Shown here: in pieces, positions 24,707 through 37,738 of the stretch
How positions within the stretch are numbered: the stretch's first letter is position 1
Layout: each line of letters starts with the position of its first letter
From: Syncephalastrum monosporum B8922
Lineage: Eukaryota > Mucoromycota > Mucoromycetes > Mucorales > Syncephalastraceae
Assembly (NCBI GenBank): GCA_000697355.1
Contig: JNEN01001220.1
Span: forward strand, 62,001 to 126,000
Length of the DNA stretch: 64,000 nt
Direction: 5' to 3'
Translations under genes and position numbers: made by a program
The notes under the pieces: generated by a model
Told to the model about the DNA's origin: nothing
What the model saw: the letters and a program-made list of their open reading frames with translations, nothing else
Databases searched by the model: none

Positions 24707-25002
24707 CACTAAAACGCGCTTTTAATGTAAACAACAGTCAGTCGGGTCGCTCTTTGGTATCTTTGCTATTCTTTTCATATTACCCCTTGGATATCAGGCG
24801 AAGCGTCCCTTCGTTATGAGGTGACCGTTCGAGTGCGGGGCCGAGGAGGATAAGGCACAAGGGAGTGCCTTCTTTGCTCCTCCGAAGTCACAACAAAAAA
24901 AAAGTTGTACACGCGCCGCGGAAAGTTCTGAAAACGCGGCATGATATTCACGTTCCACAGTTTTTTTTTTATTCTCTCAACAATTAGGGTTATCTAAAGG
25001 TG

Positions 25003-26125
25003 TCAAGGAAATCCGTATGCTTGTTTTTCATCTTCTTCGCTCAAGTGCGTCACTGCTTGCCAATACTGGCGTCTTGAATCCAGGGCAAACTCCAGATCTT
25101 CTTTGGTAATTGAGTCCCAGTATTTGTAGATCATCATCACCGCCAACAAATTGCACCCGCTGCCGAAAAAGAGGCCGTCCAAGAAATGCTTGCTCTGGTC
25201 GCATATCGTCACTGAAAAGATGTACATCATGATCTGGCCAACACCAAAGAAAAGTGCGCCAAAGATTATGCCTCCCAGCGGCCATCGGTCGTCCAGTGTA
25301 TATACGACAAGGATGATTTGTGATATTGCGTAAATGACCACCATGGCACCGTTCACAAAGAAATAAATAATCCACATCACCATAGGCGATTCATAGTTGA
25401 ACGGACCGAGGTTGTTAAACGTAGCCATGGCAATGAATCCCATTGTCAGAAATACGACGAATGAGCTTATCCGTATCGACCATAGGCTGATCGGCGTACC
25501 ATCCTCGGCAAACTGGAACCCCACGAACCCGTTTAACAGCAGGCACCATAACGTTGCGCTGATCAGACCTAGGTGGGCCGCTGTGAAATACTTTTTTTGC
25601 CCGATATGTCAATGGCATCGTTACACACGCGGAAATAATCGACATCTTACGGGATACAGGATGGACGCGGTCGGGATGATGCTGGACTCCAGAAGCATTT
25701 CCAAGACCAGTGTCATCAGATACATTTCAAAGAACATAGTGATCTCCTTGCGGCCTTTTACATAGAATCAGCTGTGAGTCGTCAGACTCTACGCTTCTAT
25801 GTACATTGTGTTGCTTGTTCGTACCTATGGCCGTGTATTTTGTCTTGACATGGTAGATCATGATGCTCGTCATAACCAGGGCCACTATATTGATGATAAA
25901 AGTCGCTTTGCGTAACGAGGTGTAAGTCTGGTGGTTCGCATGGGTGATTAAACGCTTCCGGTTTCTACCTGGTTGGAAGATGAGCATTCCCGCAAACTCA
26001 ACGTTGCGAGAGTAACATAGCGGTTCTATGCCATCATATTTGCCAATCAGAGGACATAGTGTTAATGCAACGGTCTGGCAAACGCCATCGAATTTAAAGA
26101 GTTGAAAGGTGAAGGACAGTCCCAT
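25003..26125 (-). CDS. CHS7: Chitin synthase III export chaperone Chs7
   Basis: Four exons: 26125-25969, 25905-25825, 25754-25651 and 25590-25003, encoding 309 residues (yeast Chs7 has 316). The N-terminal CQTVALTLCPLIG block, NVEFAGMLIFQPATF, IYHVKTKYTAIGRKEITMFF, HLGLISATLWCLLLNGFVGF, and the C-terminal HFLDGLFFGSGCNLLAVMMI plus YKYWDSITKEDLEFAL are family landmarks. About seven hydrophobic segments are present. Chs7 is an ER membrane chaperone that lets class IV chitin synthase leave the ER. The first intron (25968-25906, 63 nt) is stop-free and in frame; it is removed because the inserted 21 residues would break the conserved QPATF block. It is divergently transcribed from the histidine kinase at 27506. 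Confidence 0.95.
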
Positions 26126-27505
26126 GTATCGTAGAAAAAAAAAGGAATCAAGAGCGCCACGCATCGCCACTGGCATCTTCAATACTTGTAATATTTCAAA
26201 TTGATCTGGTTTGCTTACGTCTGTTTTATTCACCTCTCGGTGATATGGCTACCAGAATATAAAATTGGGTACCTGAGGCACAAGTGCAAGACGATTTTCA
26301 AAAAACCGTTACAGTGTGAGCACTCAGTGTATACTGTATATCAACATGGAAAATTGATCGACCCCTATGTATTGTACCAATATTTTTTGCCACTGGTGCA
26401 CATCTAAAATGGGTGTCTATGACGCCATCAACCGTTTCCAACCTATTGAGTAAGGTATGCAGTAACTACAGGACAAGAAAATCTAGTTGATCGAGTGACA
26501 AGCACAGCAAGTCGCCGTGAAAAAGCCCCGACCTACAATTTATGGCAAAGTTTTAGATTCATGGTTACATCGGTGTTTGCCCATAGTGACGCCATCAAAT
26601 GCCTGTCTTACCGACCCTCCCATCCGGAACAGGAACAAGTTGCCATTCATCGTAGCACACGCTTACTAGAAGGCACATACAAAGTCATTAATAAAGTAAT
26701 AAATAACTTATGAACTGATGTCGAATACCTTACAGTGACCGAACCAAAGTGTGAATCGATGTGTACAAGGGCCATCCATCGTACACTCAGTTTACTGCGG
26801 AAACATAACCACCGCTTGAAGCGACATAAATGGGTCCGGGCGGTAAAAAATAGCACGAAATCGAAGGTGCAGATTTGGCACACACAAAAGGTCGTTTTAT
26901 TCGAGTACGAGCAGCATGCACAGGGTGGGTCTGGATATCTACAATAGCAGCAACGTAGGTGATAATGATGTGATAGCGAGACAAAGCATATATAGTAGCT
27001 TGTCGGTAGGTTAAAATTATATGAGAGACTAGGCTATACCAAGACGAGTAGGTCTTGCCGGGTACCTGGTGTGCGGGCGATGAATCCCTGATGACAAGCG
27101 GAGCAGCTGAATGGCTGAGAGAGGTCGATGTCTGGATTTGGGGGTGACCCGAACACAGTTCAGGGTGGTGTGAACCGTCCCCCCATTCACGCTCTGTGGG
27201 TGCACTGATCGCCTGCAAATTACGGGGCACTGCAGAAACCTTCGACACTGTTCTCCCTTTCCATCGGCTGTCTCGACTGCCTTGCCTTTCTCAGTCCGTG
27301 GGTGGTGTCCTCCTCTTGTTGTCCCTTTCTCTGTGTCTTCTCAGTCGCTGTCGTGCTCGTTTTCTTTCTGTTCTCTTTTCTCTCTTTTCTCTTTCCTTGC
27401 ACCTGTGGCAACTCGCTCAGCTCACTCCCGCTCTTTTTCTCGCCTACCATACCTTTACTTCCCTTTCGCTAATCTCCCCTTTTCCGCACCCTTCTTTATA
27501 ACGCA
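26126..27505. other. Divergent promoter region between CHS7 and the hybrid histidine kinase (1.4 kb)
   Basis: No gene is supported. From about 27240 to 27500 the plus strand is strongly pyrimidine-rich (runs of CTTTCTCT and CTCTTTTC), typical of a fungal 5' leader or core promoter just before the kinase ATG. A short plus-strand frame near 26560-26660 vaguely resembles a WD repeat but leads nowhere. Confidence 0.55.
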
Positions 27506-30500
27506 ATGTCGGTCTCGGGATCGAGCAACACAATGACCGAATCCGGTGGTCAGCCTAGTGTACTGGCCGGTCCACTGCATATTCCGGGCTATCACTTCAA
27601 GGCAGCGCCAACGCCCAGTCTTGCTCATGGAGAAAACGTTGACGTTGTCTACGGCTACAAGTACGTAATCTCAATCCCTAATTCGACCGTGCCGTAGTTG
27701 CAGCTACTGACTCCTCGTTGCAACAGAATATCTAACAGGAGCCCTGTTGTTGCCAAAGTATCCTCGGTATCTCTACGCCTGGAGCGTGAGTTTTACATAA
27801 TGAAGCGCCTTTATCAGTTTCCGGATGGTCCTCTCTATATTGGTAAAGCTAATGATCTAAGAAAAGCATGCAACTTCCGGCTCCTAAACGAGACACAGTG
27901 CGCCCCATCGAGCATATCCGGCTCCCGAGTGGCCTGACCGTAGTCATTTATGCCAATGAAGGTCAGAACTATCTCAGTCGGCGGAGGCCTTCGGACGAGT
28001 ACCACCGGTCAGCCGGCACAAGTGATCGTGCATCTTCTGTGGGCAGCAGTAACAGTGGCACAGCAGGAAGCACTGCCAGCGACTGGCTTCGTACTTCTAA
28101 TATCGAGAACAACCTCTCCGCCAATGCTCCCTCCTATGATCTCGGCACCTTTCTGCAATTTGCCATCAAATGCACCGACGGTCTCGAGTTCATCCATCGC
28201 CACGGCGTTGTCCATGGTGAAGTGCGTCTGGCTGCTTTTCAGTGGACCGGTGAGGATGCAACACACGTTAAAATGTGGAATTTCGGCTCCAGTATCAGGT
28301 CCCTCGAAACATACCTTACCAGCGAGGGATGGCGCAAGGCAGCCAATAGCAAGGAATCCATGTCCATGTTGCAGAACCTTCTCGTTTACATGAGCCCAGA
28401 GCAGACAGGCCGAACAAACTACGCCCCTGATCATCGTGCTGATATCTACTCCCTCGGTATTGTCTTTTTTGTATTATTGACTGGTCGTATTCCATTTGAC
28501 GGCGGCCCGCTCGAGATCCTGAACGGTATTGTCAGTCGAAAAATCGCCTTGGTCCACGAACTTCAGCTAAACGTACCTGAGGTTCTGTCGCGCATCATCG
28601 AGAAAATGACAGCCAAGGTAGGTCGGCTCGTCCCGAGTGCCCCTTTTCATCTGGCCGCCCCCGCCTGCATGGTTACCAAAACTGAATTTTATGTGTGTAG
28701 GCTCCGGATGAGCGTTACAGCAGTGCGCACGGTGTGCGCGCAGATCTAAAAGAATGCCTTAGGCGCCTGAAAGCAGCCGAAGAAACCAGCACGGAATCCA
28801 TTCCGTCGTTTCCACTCGCGCAGCGGGACATTGCTTCCGTGTTTACTTTACCTAAAACTATCTACGGCCGGCAAAGTATTATTTCCGAAGCCACTTACAT
28901 TATTGAACAGTACGCCGGCCTGTACAAATCGACACGCACCCGGAGTCGCGACAAGTCGTCGTATGCCAACACCAACTCGACTCAGATGGCCGCGTATATC
29001 AGCAACGGCGGAAGCACCGCTGACACGATGAGCGATACCTCAGGGAGGAGCAGTAATGGTGGCCTTGGCCCAAAATCGAATGCGTCTCCTAGTTACTGTA
29101 GTGGCCTGGATGGTAGCGATGTTTCATCGACCATGAACGGCAGAACAGTGATGGGCAAGAAGCAGTACACAACGATCGTTGGTTTGTATGGGCCTGGTGG
29201 AGCTGGCAAATCGACCGTGATGAATGCGGTTCTGACAACTGCGCGACAAAATGGGTATGTTGGCCTGACGTGATTCCGCTGATCTGAGGGACTGAAAAAA
29301 AAAAAAACCTGTGTAGCTACGTTGCCACGACCAAGTTTGATTCACGCCATCGTGGCCCCTACGTCAGCATCTTGCGAGTTCTTTCTCAAATACTGCAGCA
29401 GATTCTGTCCGAGACAGAGGAAGAGATCAATGCCTTCTACAACCACCTTAAGTCCCACCTTGGGTCCCAGTTTTGCAACGTGGAACAGATCGCAGAGCTG
29501 GTACCGGAGTTGAAGCCCTTGCTTGAACCCAAGGGAGAGACCCGGGAGGCGAGTGATTTTCCGCACATGGACAATGTCGAGACGCGAATACGGTTCCACA
29601 ACACGTTCGTCGAAGTGTTCCGATCTATCTCGCTTTGGCGTATGACTACACTGGTATGGGGAAAGAGGTTGCATGTTAAAATAAGGTTTTCATTAATTTG
29701 CATCGTCTCCCAGTTTCTGGATGACCTGCACCAAGCCGACGAAGCCTCTTTAGAACTGATCCAATCTCTCGTCAATTCACGCGTCAAATTACTCGTGTTT
29801 GGTTCTTACCGAGACGAAGAGGCAACGCCGCAGCTCCTCAAGCTGTTGGAGAGCGAGCTAGCTACCACGCATTTTTTCAAGATTGACATGCTTGATTTCG
29901 ACTCCCTTGTCGATCTCTTGTGCGACACGTTGCACAGGTCCCGCGATGCAAATCGCGAAGCTGTGATCCCGCTCGCAGATGTGATTATGAACAAGACTCG
30001 AGGCAACCCATTTTACACGGCACAGATTCTACGCACGCTCGAGCGCAAGAAACTCATTTTCTTTAATTGGGAGGACAATACTTGGGACTACAATCTCTTG
30101 GAGATTCAACAAAATTCTATATTTGAAACGAACGGTCTCGCTGGTGCCGAACTCGATACCTCTTTTCTAACCGCACGTCTCCGTGAACTTCCACGCGACG
30201 CCCGGCTTTTGGTTAAATGGGCATCTTTCATCGGTGACACCTTTTCATGGAGCACGGTCCGGAGCCTGATGTCTGCTTCAGACTCGGATTTCAGCAGTGA
30301 AACCTCGTCTGAAAAATCCGACGATACCGCGCAATACAACACACCCACTACCGATCACGAACAAGACCAAGACCAGGACCAGGACATCAATGTCGAATCA
30401 CTGCATCCTCTTATCAAGTTCTCTCACACTGTCAGTACACCACCACGTGGTGAAGCTGATGGGCGTAAAGACCGACAGCAGAAGAGGCATAGTGGCCCTC

Positions 30501-33500
30501 ATCAAAAACGAAAGCGTAACCCCATACATGGCCTACAAGCTGTACTCCAGGAAGGTTTTATCTTGCCGATGGAGTCGGATGAATTCAAATGGAGCCATGA
30601 TCGTATTTCTCAAGCGGCCATGGAGCTAGTCAACCCTGAAATTCGCTCCAAAATTCACTTTCGTATTGCGGACCATATGATGAAGCGTAAGGACGCCTTA
30701 TATTATTCATATTCAGTTGACTAATTTGATACTCATAGAGAAAGATGTTGATACTTTCCTCATTGCCGATCACCTGTTGAAGTGCGCTGACATCATCCGT
30801 ACTGTGGAGGATAAAGCGATTTATCGAAATGTCTTGATCGAAGCGGGTAAAAAGGCCCGCTCTTCCGGTGCTCATCACATGGCTTATTCCTACAACATGG
30901 CCGCCATCAAGCTTATTGAACCCGACGAAGCATGGACCCAGGACTACACAGCGACCCAAGCTCTTTATTCGGCTGCAGCATCCTTGAGCTGGGTAGTAGG
31001 AGAGTACGAGTGTACTGAGGAACTTTTGGACGTCATATTTCAGCACGTCAAGGGCTCGATGGATCGTATTACTGCCTACCGGATACAAGCCAAGTATTAC
31101 TTTTCACGGACATTACACAAAGAGGGTCGTCATGCATTGGAGCGCTGTCTTAAAGAGCTTGGTGTGGAACATTTCAGTTCGAAGGCAAATGAGGATGAGC
31201 TCGACCACGAATATGGCGAGGCAATGCGTGTAATCAAGGAAGTAGGCCTCGATAATGTCGTCAAGATTGGACCATGCGAAGATATCAATCTACGGACCAC
31301 GTTGGCTGTTTTGGAAGAATAGTAAGTTGAAATCTCTTTCCCCGCCCAGAAAAAAGGAAAAAAAAATAACAGGGGCCATTTGCTAACATGGTATACTATT
31401 TAGTTTCAATTCTTCCTACTGGAATGGTAACTTGCATCAAGTCTACTATCTCGCATGCCGCAGTGTTCATCTGTCCATCACACATGGCATGAGTCAGGCA
31501 TCTGGATGTGCTTTTGAGTTCATGGGTATCTGCGCGGTGCAACACTACAAAATGCATGCTTATGGCGAAGTAGGTCCTTTGACCTTTTTCTGATATTGTT
31601 GGTATCTTACGCTATATGTACAGGAACTGGGGGCTGCTGGTGTCGCCATTGCCGAACAACATAGCACCAATCACGAAAAAGGGCGTGCCATGTTCCTGTA
31701 TGGGCAGTTCCTACAGCTGTGGAAATACCATCAACGTGACGTGATGTCAACTTTCCGTACGGCTTACTGGTGTTCAGCATCTGCTGGCGATCGCATCTAC
31801 TCGTCGTTCAGTCATTTTCATATCGCCGAATACATGTTTATGCTGGGTGATGACATGAGCGAGGCGTTGCTAGAAGCTGAAAAATGTTATCAAGACGTCC
31901 ACTCGTGGTCTTCCTCAGCAGATTCTAACATGCTCGTCATGACGATCATACGAGCGATAAAGGCGCTACAAGGTCATACATTTACCGACACAGCTTACGT
32001 CTACGATGGAGATGACGGCTTCAGCGACGAGCACTTTGTTTCTGAAACGAAACGTCAAAGTACTTTCCCGGATGTTCCGTTCAACCTCTACGTGTCGTGG
32101 AAGATGCTCGTTTGGGTCCTCTATGGGCATTATGATGCAGCTATCGAACATGGATATCAGTACTCCTACTCTAGCCGGTTCCACCCCTGTCACAAGCACA
32201 CGATGATAATGAATATGGCATTCTCGCTTGCGCTCGTGCAGAAGTGCCGCTCCGGTGAACTGGACGAGGAAACTCGGAAAAAGCACCTCAAGCAGATCCA
32301 ATGTAACCAAGACGAATTGCAAGAGTGGATGAATAACAGCCGTGTGAACTTCGTCATGTATTGGACGCTTGTTCAGGCCGAATTATCGACTCTGACGCAT
32401 CCCATGGACACTGTCAAGTGTATCCAGCTCTACGAAGATGCCATTAACATGGCGCGTGAAAATGGATATTACCTGGACCTTTGCATGAACCACGAATTTG
32501 CAGGTGCTTTTTATCATCGCATGGGTATGAAAAATGTGGCGTACGGATTTATCAAAAAGGTATGTGAAGCGGTGCGGTCAATGTCTCACATGATCTTACA
32601 TGTTGATTCTAGGCAATTGATCTTTGGATGAGTATCAGTGCCTACGGTAAAGCTCGCCACCTAACAGCCAAGTACAACGAACTTCTCGCTGATGTTAATG
32701 ATGAACGGGTCGAGCCTCAAGATGCTGGTGTACAGACGGATCCATTCCCGTTCTTGGGCCCTCAGAATGCATGGAGTACATCGTCTTCCGTACACAACAC
32801 GGCAGGCATGAATGAACCCTACGCTTCGGAATCCATTCCGCCTGTGACAACAGAACAGACTTTAATGACACTCGACATTGTAAGTGATCTATTTCCTATA
32901 TAGTGGAGCCCACAACATACTCAACTGGTCCTATCTGCTGTCTGCTAGCTCGACATGGCATCTATTCTGAAGAGCTCTCAAGTGATGTCGTCCGAAGTCA
33001 AATTTGATGGCCTTCTCAAGTCGATGATAGCGATCATCCTAGAAAACTCGGGTGCAGACTGTGGTGCTATCATCGTCAAGGAAGAGAAATATGGAGTCTG
33101 TGCATATGGCAGTCAGCAGGAAGGTTCTACAACTTATGATCCTCCCCAGCCTCTGTCAGAAGACGACTCATTGGTGTCCAGCCGGATCATCCATCACACC
33201 ATCCATACGGGCGAAAGTATATTTATCAACAACGTTGAGCAGGATCCTCGCTTTGCTATCGGGCCCTGGTTCGAGCGTGTGCAGAATAAGTCGGTCATTT
33301 GTATGCCTATCATCCATAAGAGTGCCATGGCCGGTTGTTTGTTCATCGAAGGCGCTGTTGGCATCTTCACTCAGCGCCACATCACCGTCCTCAGTTTACT
33401 ATGTCAGCAAATGGGTATCTCGATTACAAACGCATTCCTGTTCAAGTCGGTCCAACGGGTGACCATCACGAATATGAGGTAGAGTAAAAATTAAGTTTTA

Positions 33501-35475
33501 TGGATGGACGATTTACTTAATAGGAACTGTTCAGAATGATTGAGATGCAGAAGCAAGCACTCGAGGATGCTCGCAAGAGCAGAGAAGCAGCAGTGCGCGC
33601 CACGCGATTGCGCGAGATTTTCTTGGCCAACATGAGCCACGAGATACGCACGCCTTTCTCTGGATTCTACGGCATGATCTCCTTGCTTGCAGAGACAAGG
33701 CTCGACCCTGAACAACGCGACCTTGTCAAAACAGCGAAAGAGTCCTGCGAAATTTTGCTTCAGATTATTGATGACCTACTCAACTTTTCCAAGTTACAAG
33801 CGGGCAAGGTATCTTTAGACCTTTCACCTGTCGTTGTGGAGGAGGTGATCGCAGATGTTGTGGAGATGCTAGTCGCAATGGCCATCCAAAAGCATATCAA
33901 TGTCACCTACTCAGTTTCCAGCGATGTCCCTGCAGTCGTGATGGCCGATGCAAATCGTTTGAGGCAGTAAGTGCAATATCTGAGAAACATCCGGCTCCGA
34001 CACTTACTCTATACAGGATCATCATTAATCTACTCGGAAATGCTATCAAAGTATACCATTCGATTTAAGCTAGTCATTCGCACATTATTGACTCTCTGCG
34101 TGTAGTTCACCCACCAAGGCGAAATTTGCATTCGTTGTTCGGTAGATAAACGCAGTAGCCGGACAGCGGAGGACAAGGTGGCCTTGCTCTTTGAGGTCAC
34201 GGATACAGGTATCGGCATAAGCGAAGAACAGAGGAAAGTGCTGTTTGCGCCTTTTTCGCAGGTCGATGGTAGTACAACGTAAGGAAATACGCAACTGTAT
34301 GCCACATAATGCTAATGTTTTCATCTAGCCGCAAATACGGTGGCACTGGCCTTGGCCTGTCTATCTGTTTGCAATTGGTACAACTTATGTCTGGCCGCAT
34401 CGACGTCACAAGCGAACCAGGCAAGGGCTCCAATTTCCACTTTACCATCCGGGTTTCTCGGGTGCAGGACCAATCGATGAAGCGAAACAATGTCGTAGCT
34501 AGCTTCTTGCACGAGCTCCGTGATATCCATGTGCTAGTGGCAAGCAAACATACCTCGACGTGCAACATGATCCGACAGATGATGCCTTGTGTATCCGTGG
34601 ACGGAGTAACAGCCATGCAGGACTTGATTGCCCGCGAGCAAGCTAACAAGACGTACCAAGTGGTCATTGTCGGTCTCTTCTTAACCCATGATCCCGAGTT
34701 TTCGCAGTGGTCGGAAGTGCTGCATCGTATAATCAAGAAATCACGGTGCCTGATCATTATGCACTATCCAAGTGGTGCCATAGGCGACCTGCTTGGCAAG
34801 AGTCATTTCAGTCTCGTCGACACTCATGGCCGCCTCCAGTCGGCTGAACAGCTTGAGCGCAGCGTAGTCCGGATGGCCGTACCTCTGCGGCGACAAAAGC
34901 TACTGGGCACCATCGTGGATCTTCTCAAGCAGACCACAGCTTCCCCTGAGAATACGCCACGGCCAACTGTGCTATCTTCGACGAGCGGACCCAAATCAAG
35001 CGAAGCCGGAACCAAGCTCATCAGCTGTGCGATTACACCCGAAGAACGCGCACTGTTCAGTACGATGCATATACTCGCAGCCGAAGACAACCCTGTCGCG
35101 CAGAAGCTACTCTATAAGCAACTGACTCGACTTAGTTTCCAGGTGGAGTGTGCCAATAATGGCCAGGAAGCAGTTGAGGCTTGGTTGCGGCATCCCGAAG
35201 GGTATTTCAAGATGGGCTTCTTTGATCACCATATGCCAAAGTGCGACGGTGTCGAAGCGACTAAACGTATTCGCAGTATCGAGACGCGCGAGGGTCGAAA
35301 GCAGCGGTTACCCATCGTGGCTTTGACGGCAGATGTCCAGGATAGTGCGCGCGAGACGTGCATGAAAGCAGGCATGGACGCTTATCTGACCAAGCCCCTC
35401 AATCAAAATGTGCTTGCAGACGCTCTCAGACGTTTCTGCAAACCTACCACCTCATCACCATCTTCTTCCTCTTAG
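27506..35475 (+). CDS. Group X hybrid histidine kinase (Chk1/Mak2-type)
   Basis: Fifteen exons: 27506-27660, 27727-27842, 27899-28617, 28701-29254, 29317-29653, 29714-30686, 30739-31321, 31404-31569, 31624-32559, 32613-32879, 32949-33478, 33535-33966, 34017-34050, 34106-34278 and 34329-35475, encoding 2,373 residues. Order: a Ser/Thr-kinase-like domain (about 20-340), an AAA-type ATPase with P-loop GPGGAGKST (494-502) and Walker B LFLDDLHQAD (about 627), a long helical region, GAF (about 1605-1780), HisKA with H1814 in NMSHEIRTPF, HATPase (NLLGNAIK, DTGIGI, GGTGLGL), and a C-terminal receiver with D2291 in FFDHHMPKCDGVEA. In C. albicans (Chk1) and S. pombe (Mak2/3) such proteins sense oxidative or wall stress and feed the Hog1/Sty1 pathway by phosphorelay. 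The kinase-like domain lacks HRD (VHGEVRL) and DFG (WNFGSS), so it is probably not catalytic. No membrane segment is seen, so it is likely cytosolic. Confidence 0.96.
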
Positions 35476-35780
35476 CATACAGGCATTCTATATTCGTTAA
35501 TTCATACTTCTTTATTTGTATTCCCCCCTTTTTCTACAAACACATTTACAGCTCAATTAGTCTATGTACTAACCATAAGATACGTTCCGGGCATCGCCAC
35601 GAATGAGAAAGTAATGCTTCTTTATGTGTACAGTGATAATGCGTGCATTATATCTAGGTCGAGGAGAAAAAAACAGTGCTACGAAAACTTAATGTACATG
35701 AAGGTATATATCGAGACTAGTCAAGTCACAATGCAAACTGTTGGTAGGGAAGGGAATGAATGAAGCACAGCGTCTGTACA
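35476..35780. other. Convergent 3' intergenic region
   Basis: Short AT-rich space (305 bp) between the stops of the hybrid histidine kinase and the unassigned protein kinase. It should hold both 3' UTRs, and nothing else is seen. Confidence 0.6.
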
Positions 35781-37354
35781 CTAGGATAATGCATATGTTT
35801 GCTCTAACGCCAGGACCGTATTTGTCCAATAGCTTGCACGGAGCCCTTCCAGATTTCGGATGATATCGCTCACTGATGGCCGGAAATCGGGTTGTGCATC
35901 AAAACACTGGCGAAATACGTTGACCAGCGGACCGTACATGGGATGGATCTCGGCATCTACAAACGTCACCGACTTGTCCTCCGCACGTATCAGGACGCGA
36001 TCCATGAACTCTGTGTCGTTCAGATGAGGTGTCAACACCTCAGCCATAGTCCATGCTGCCATAAAGACATCCGATTTCTTGCAAAATAAGTCGCCCACGA
36101 GCATTTCTTTATAAGTTGGCATAAGGATGCGCGGCTCGGTCACAGGTACGTACGGGCACTGACCTGGTGGTGCAACTTCACTTGTCCAGTGAACATCTTG
36201 GTTGCTTAAAGATATGTAATTGAGGCCTTTCATGCGGACGCATGATCTACACCAATGGCATCAACGGAGAAGCAACGGAAGGACCACAAGAAAAAACCTT
36301 ACCCAAAGTCCGTCAGATATGTGTTACCAGTGGTATCTACCAAAAAATTCTCTGCTTTGAGATCGACAACGCCAACATCAGACTTGTGAACATCTTCAAG
36401 ACAATAGAAGAGTGAGAGCGCTAACTGGATGACCTCGAGAGGGTGTAGTCGGATCCCTAGTGTATGTGCAAATGTAATCTCGTCAGTATCGTCCAAGATC
36501 GCCGCGCTCTGTGTATTTGTGCGTGTGTATTGTGTTACCGTTGTTTTCCTTGTTAATAATATAGTCCCGCAGATCACTGTTTTCGTAAAACTTTTGCAAA
36601 ACAAACCAGTGCCTTCGTTTTGTAGGTGTGCTGAGATGGGTTTCATTGTTGGGGGCCATCGCACCAGCGACTCGGATAAAGCGCGCTTTGCATTTGAACG
36701 CGGCTAAATAGTGGTTCACGTAACGGCAAGAGGAGAGCTCAGCGGCAAAGGTAAGTTCACGAGCGAGAGAAGAATTGAAGATACCGGGATCCACGCCAGG
36801 CAAGCAGTATTTGCAGGCAACTTTTTGGTTGTTGTATGTACCGAGTGCAACTCTCCCCACATTACCGTCCCCAAGGACGCGTGAGAGGGTCAACCGTCTA
36901 GGCTTCACATGCAGAGGGAAGTCGTCGATAGTGTAAACATCCTCCTGAGTATCATCCTCCTCGTCCTCGTCCTCGTCGTCATCCTCGTCTAGCGATTACA
37001 TACAGCGTGAGGCTAGTGGTCTTTGCCTCATTTTTGTTGCTTACTGTCAAAGGCAAAGGATCGGTCAAATAAATCAAAGTCCCCATCCAAGAGACTGGGA
37101 CTTCCGGGGAACGGTGATAACGATTCCCACGCAGTTTCGTCAAATATGTCGTGCGTCAAACGCGGCGGTGGCGTCACAGAAGAAGAAGCTGAGGACTGCA
37201 ACCCACTTGTGATAGCGGGCATGGCTGGCGTATTCTTCTTCGTAGACGAGAGATCAAGATCGAGATCAGGTTGCGTTGGCAGCGGGTACTTGAGCTGATT
37301 ACGCGTTCGGTGACGATGAGTAGGCAGTGGCATATTGTTGAGGTCAACCATCAT
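35781..37354 (-). CDS. Unassigned eukaryotic protein kinase with acidic linker
   Basis: Four exons: 37354-37045, 36988-36539, 36456-36303 and 36246-35781, encoding 459 residues. Residues 1-103 are low-complexity, with a stretch MPAITSGLQSSASSSVTPPP. An acidic run at 105-116 leads into a kinase domain: glycine loop GDGNVGRVALG (143-153), ATP lysine K163 in VACKYC, catalytic D285 in GVVDLKAENFL, DFG at 303-305 and KSDVFMAAWTMAEVL. The catalytic loop lacks the usual His-Arg before Asp (VVD instead of HRD), and no clean APE is visible. Asp, Asn and DFG are intact, so activity is plausible. The C-terminal QCFDAQPDFRPSVSDII resembles TKL and receptor-like kinases. I could not assign a subfamily. 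The 82-nt intron 3' of exon 2 was placed by frame and family spacing. Confidence 0.8.
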
Positions 37355-37738
37355 AATGTTCTCGATCGTTGATGGGCTTCAAGGGCCAGTAGATACAGCT
37401 AAACTGCAGAAAATAAAAAGTGAAAGAAAACGACTAAGTTTGAAGCGAGTCAAGAAGAGGCGGGATTTTGTAAGACGCCAAGGTTTAGCGCAGACGCGTT
37501 CTGGCTTCTTTCTCACACATGACTTCTCTTCCTTCTGATCTGCGTATGTTACGAGAGAGTATATTTATACACTACGGTGTTATTCACTGAGAACGTACCC
37601 ACATCAGGATGCATTTTCATATAGATACAGCGTCAACGCACTGTCCCATTTACTGCTTAGCCTCCTAGTTCTTATAGAGCAATCATACATAACTTGAGAA
37701 CGCGATTTGTATCATAGGACAGTATTGTGCTCCGGGTG
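37355..37738. other. Intergenic region between the kinase start and VPS15 stop
   Basis: This 384-bp space carries the promoter of the unassigned kinase and the 3' flank of VPS15. No gene or repeat is recognised. Confidence 0.55.

Noticed and set aside
26408..26713. ATG at 26408 with 14 codons, and a nearby frame (AHSDAIKCLSYRP) resembling a WD repeat of IFT122-type proteins
   Set aside because: The first frame stops at once, and the WD-like stretch is short, lacks the expected SASxDxxxxxW part and has no splice continuation. It lies in the CHS7/histidine kinase promoter region, so it is probably chance.
27843..27866. A 24-nt intron in the hybrid histidine kinase (GTAAAG ... AAAAG)
   Set aside because: It is too short and leaves the wrong frame. 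The 56-nt intron 27843-27898 restores PLYIVRPIEHIRLPSG in frame.
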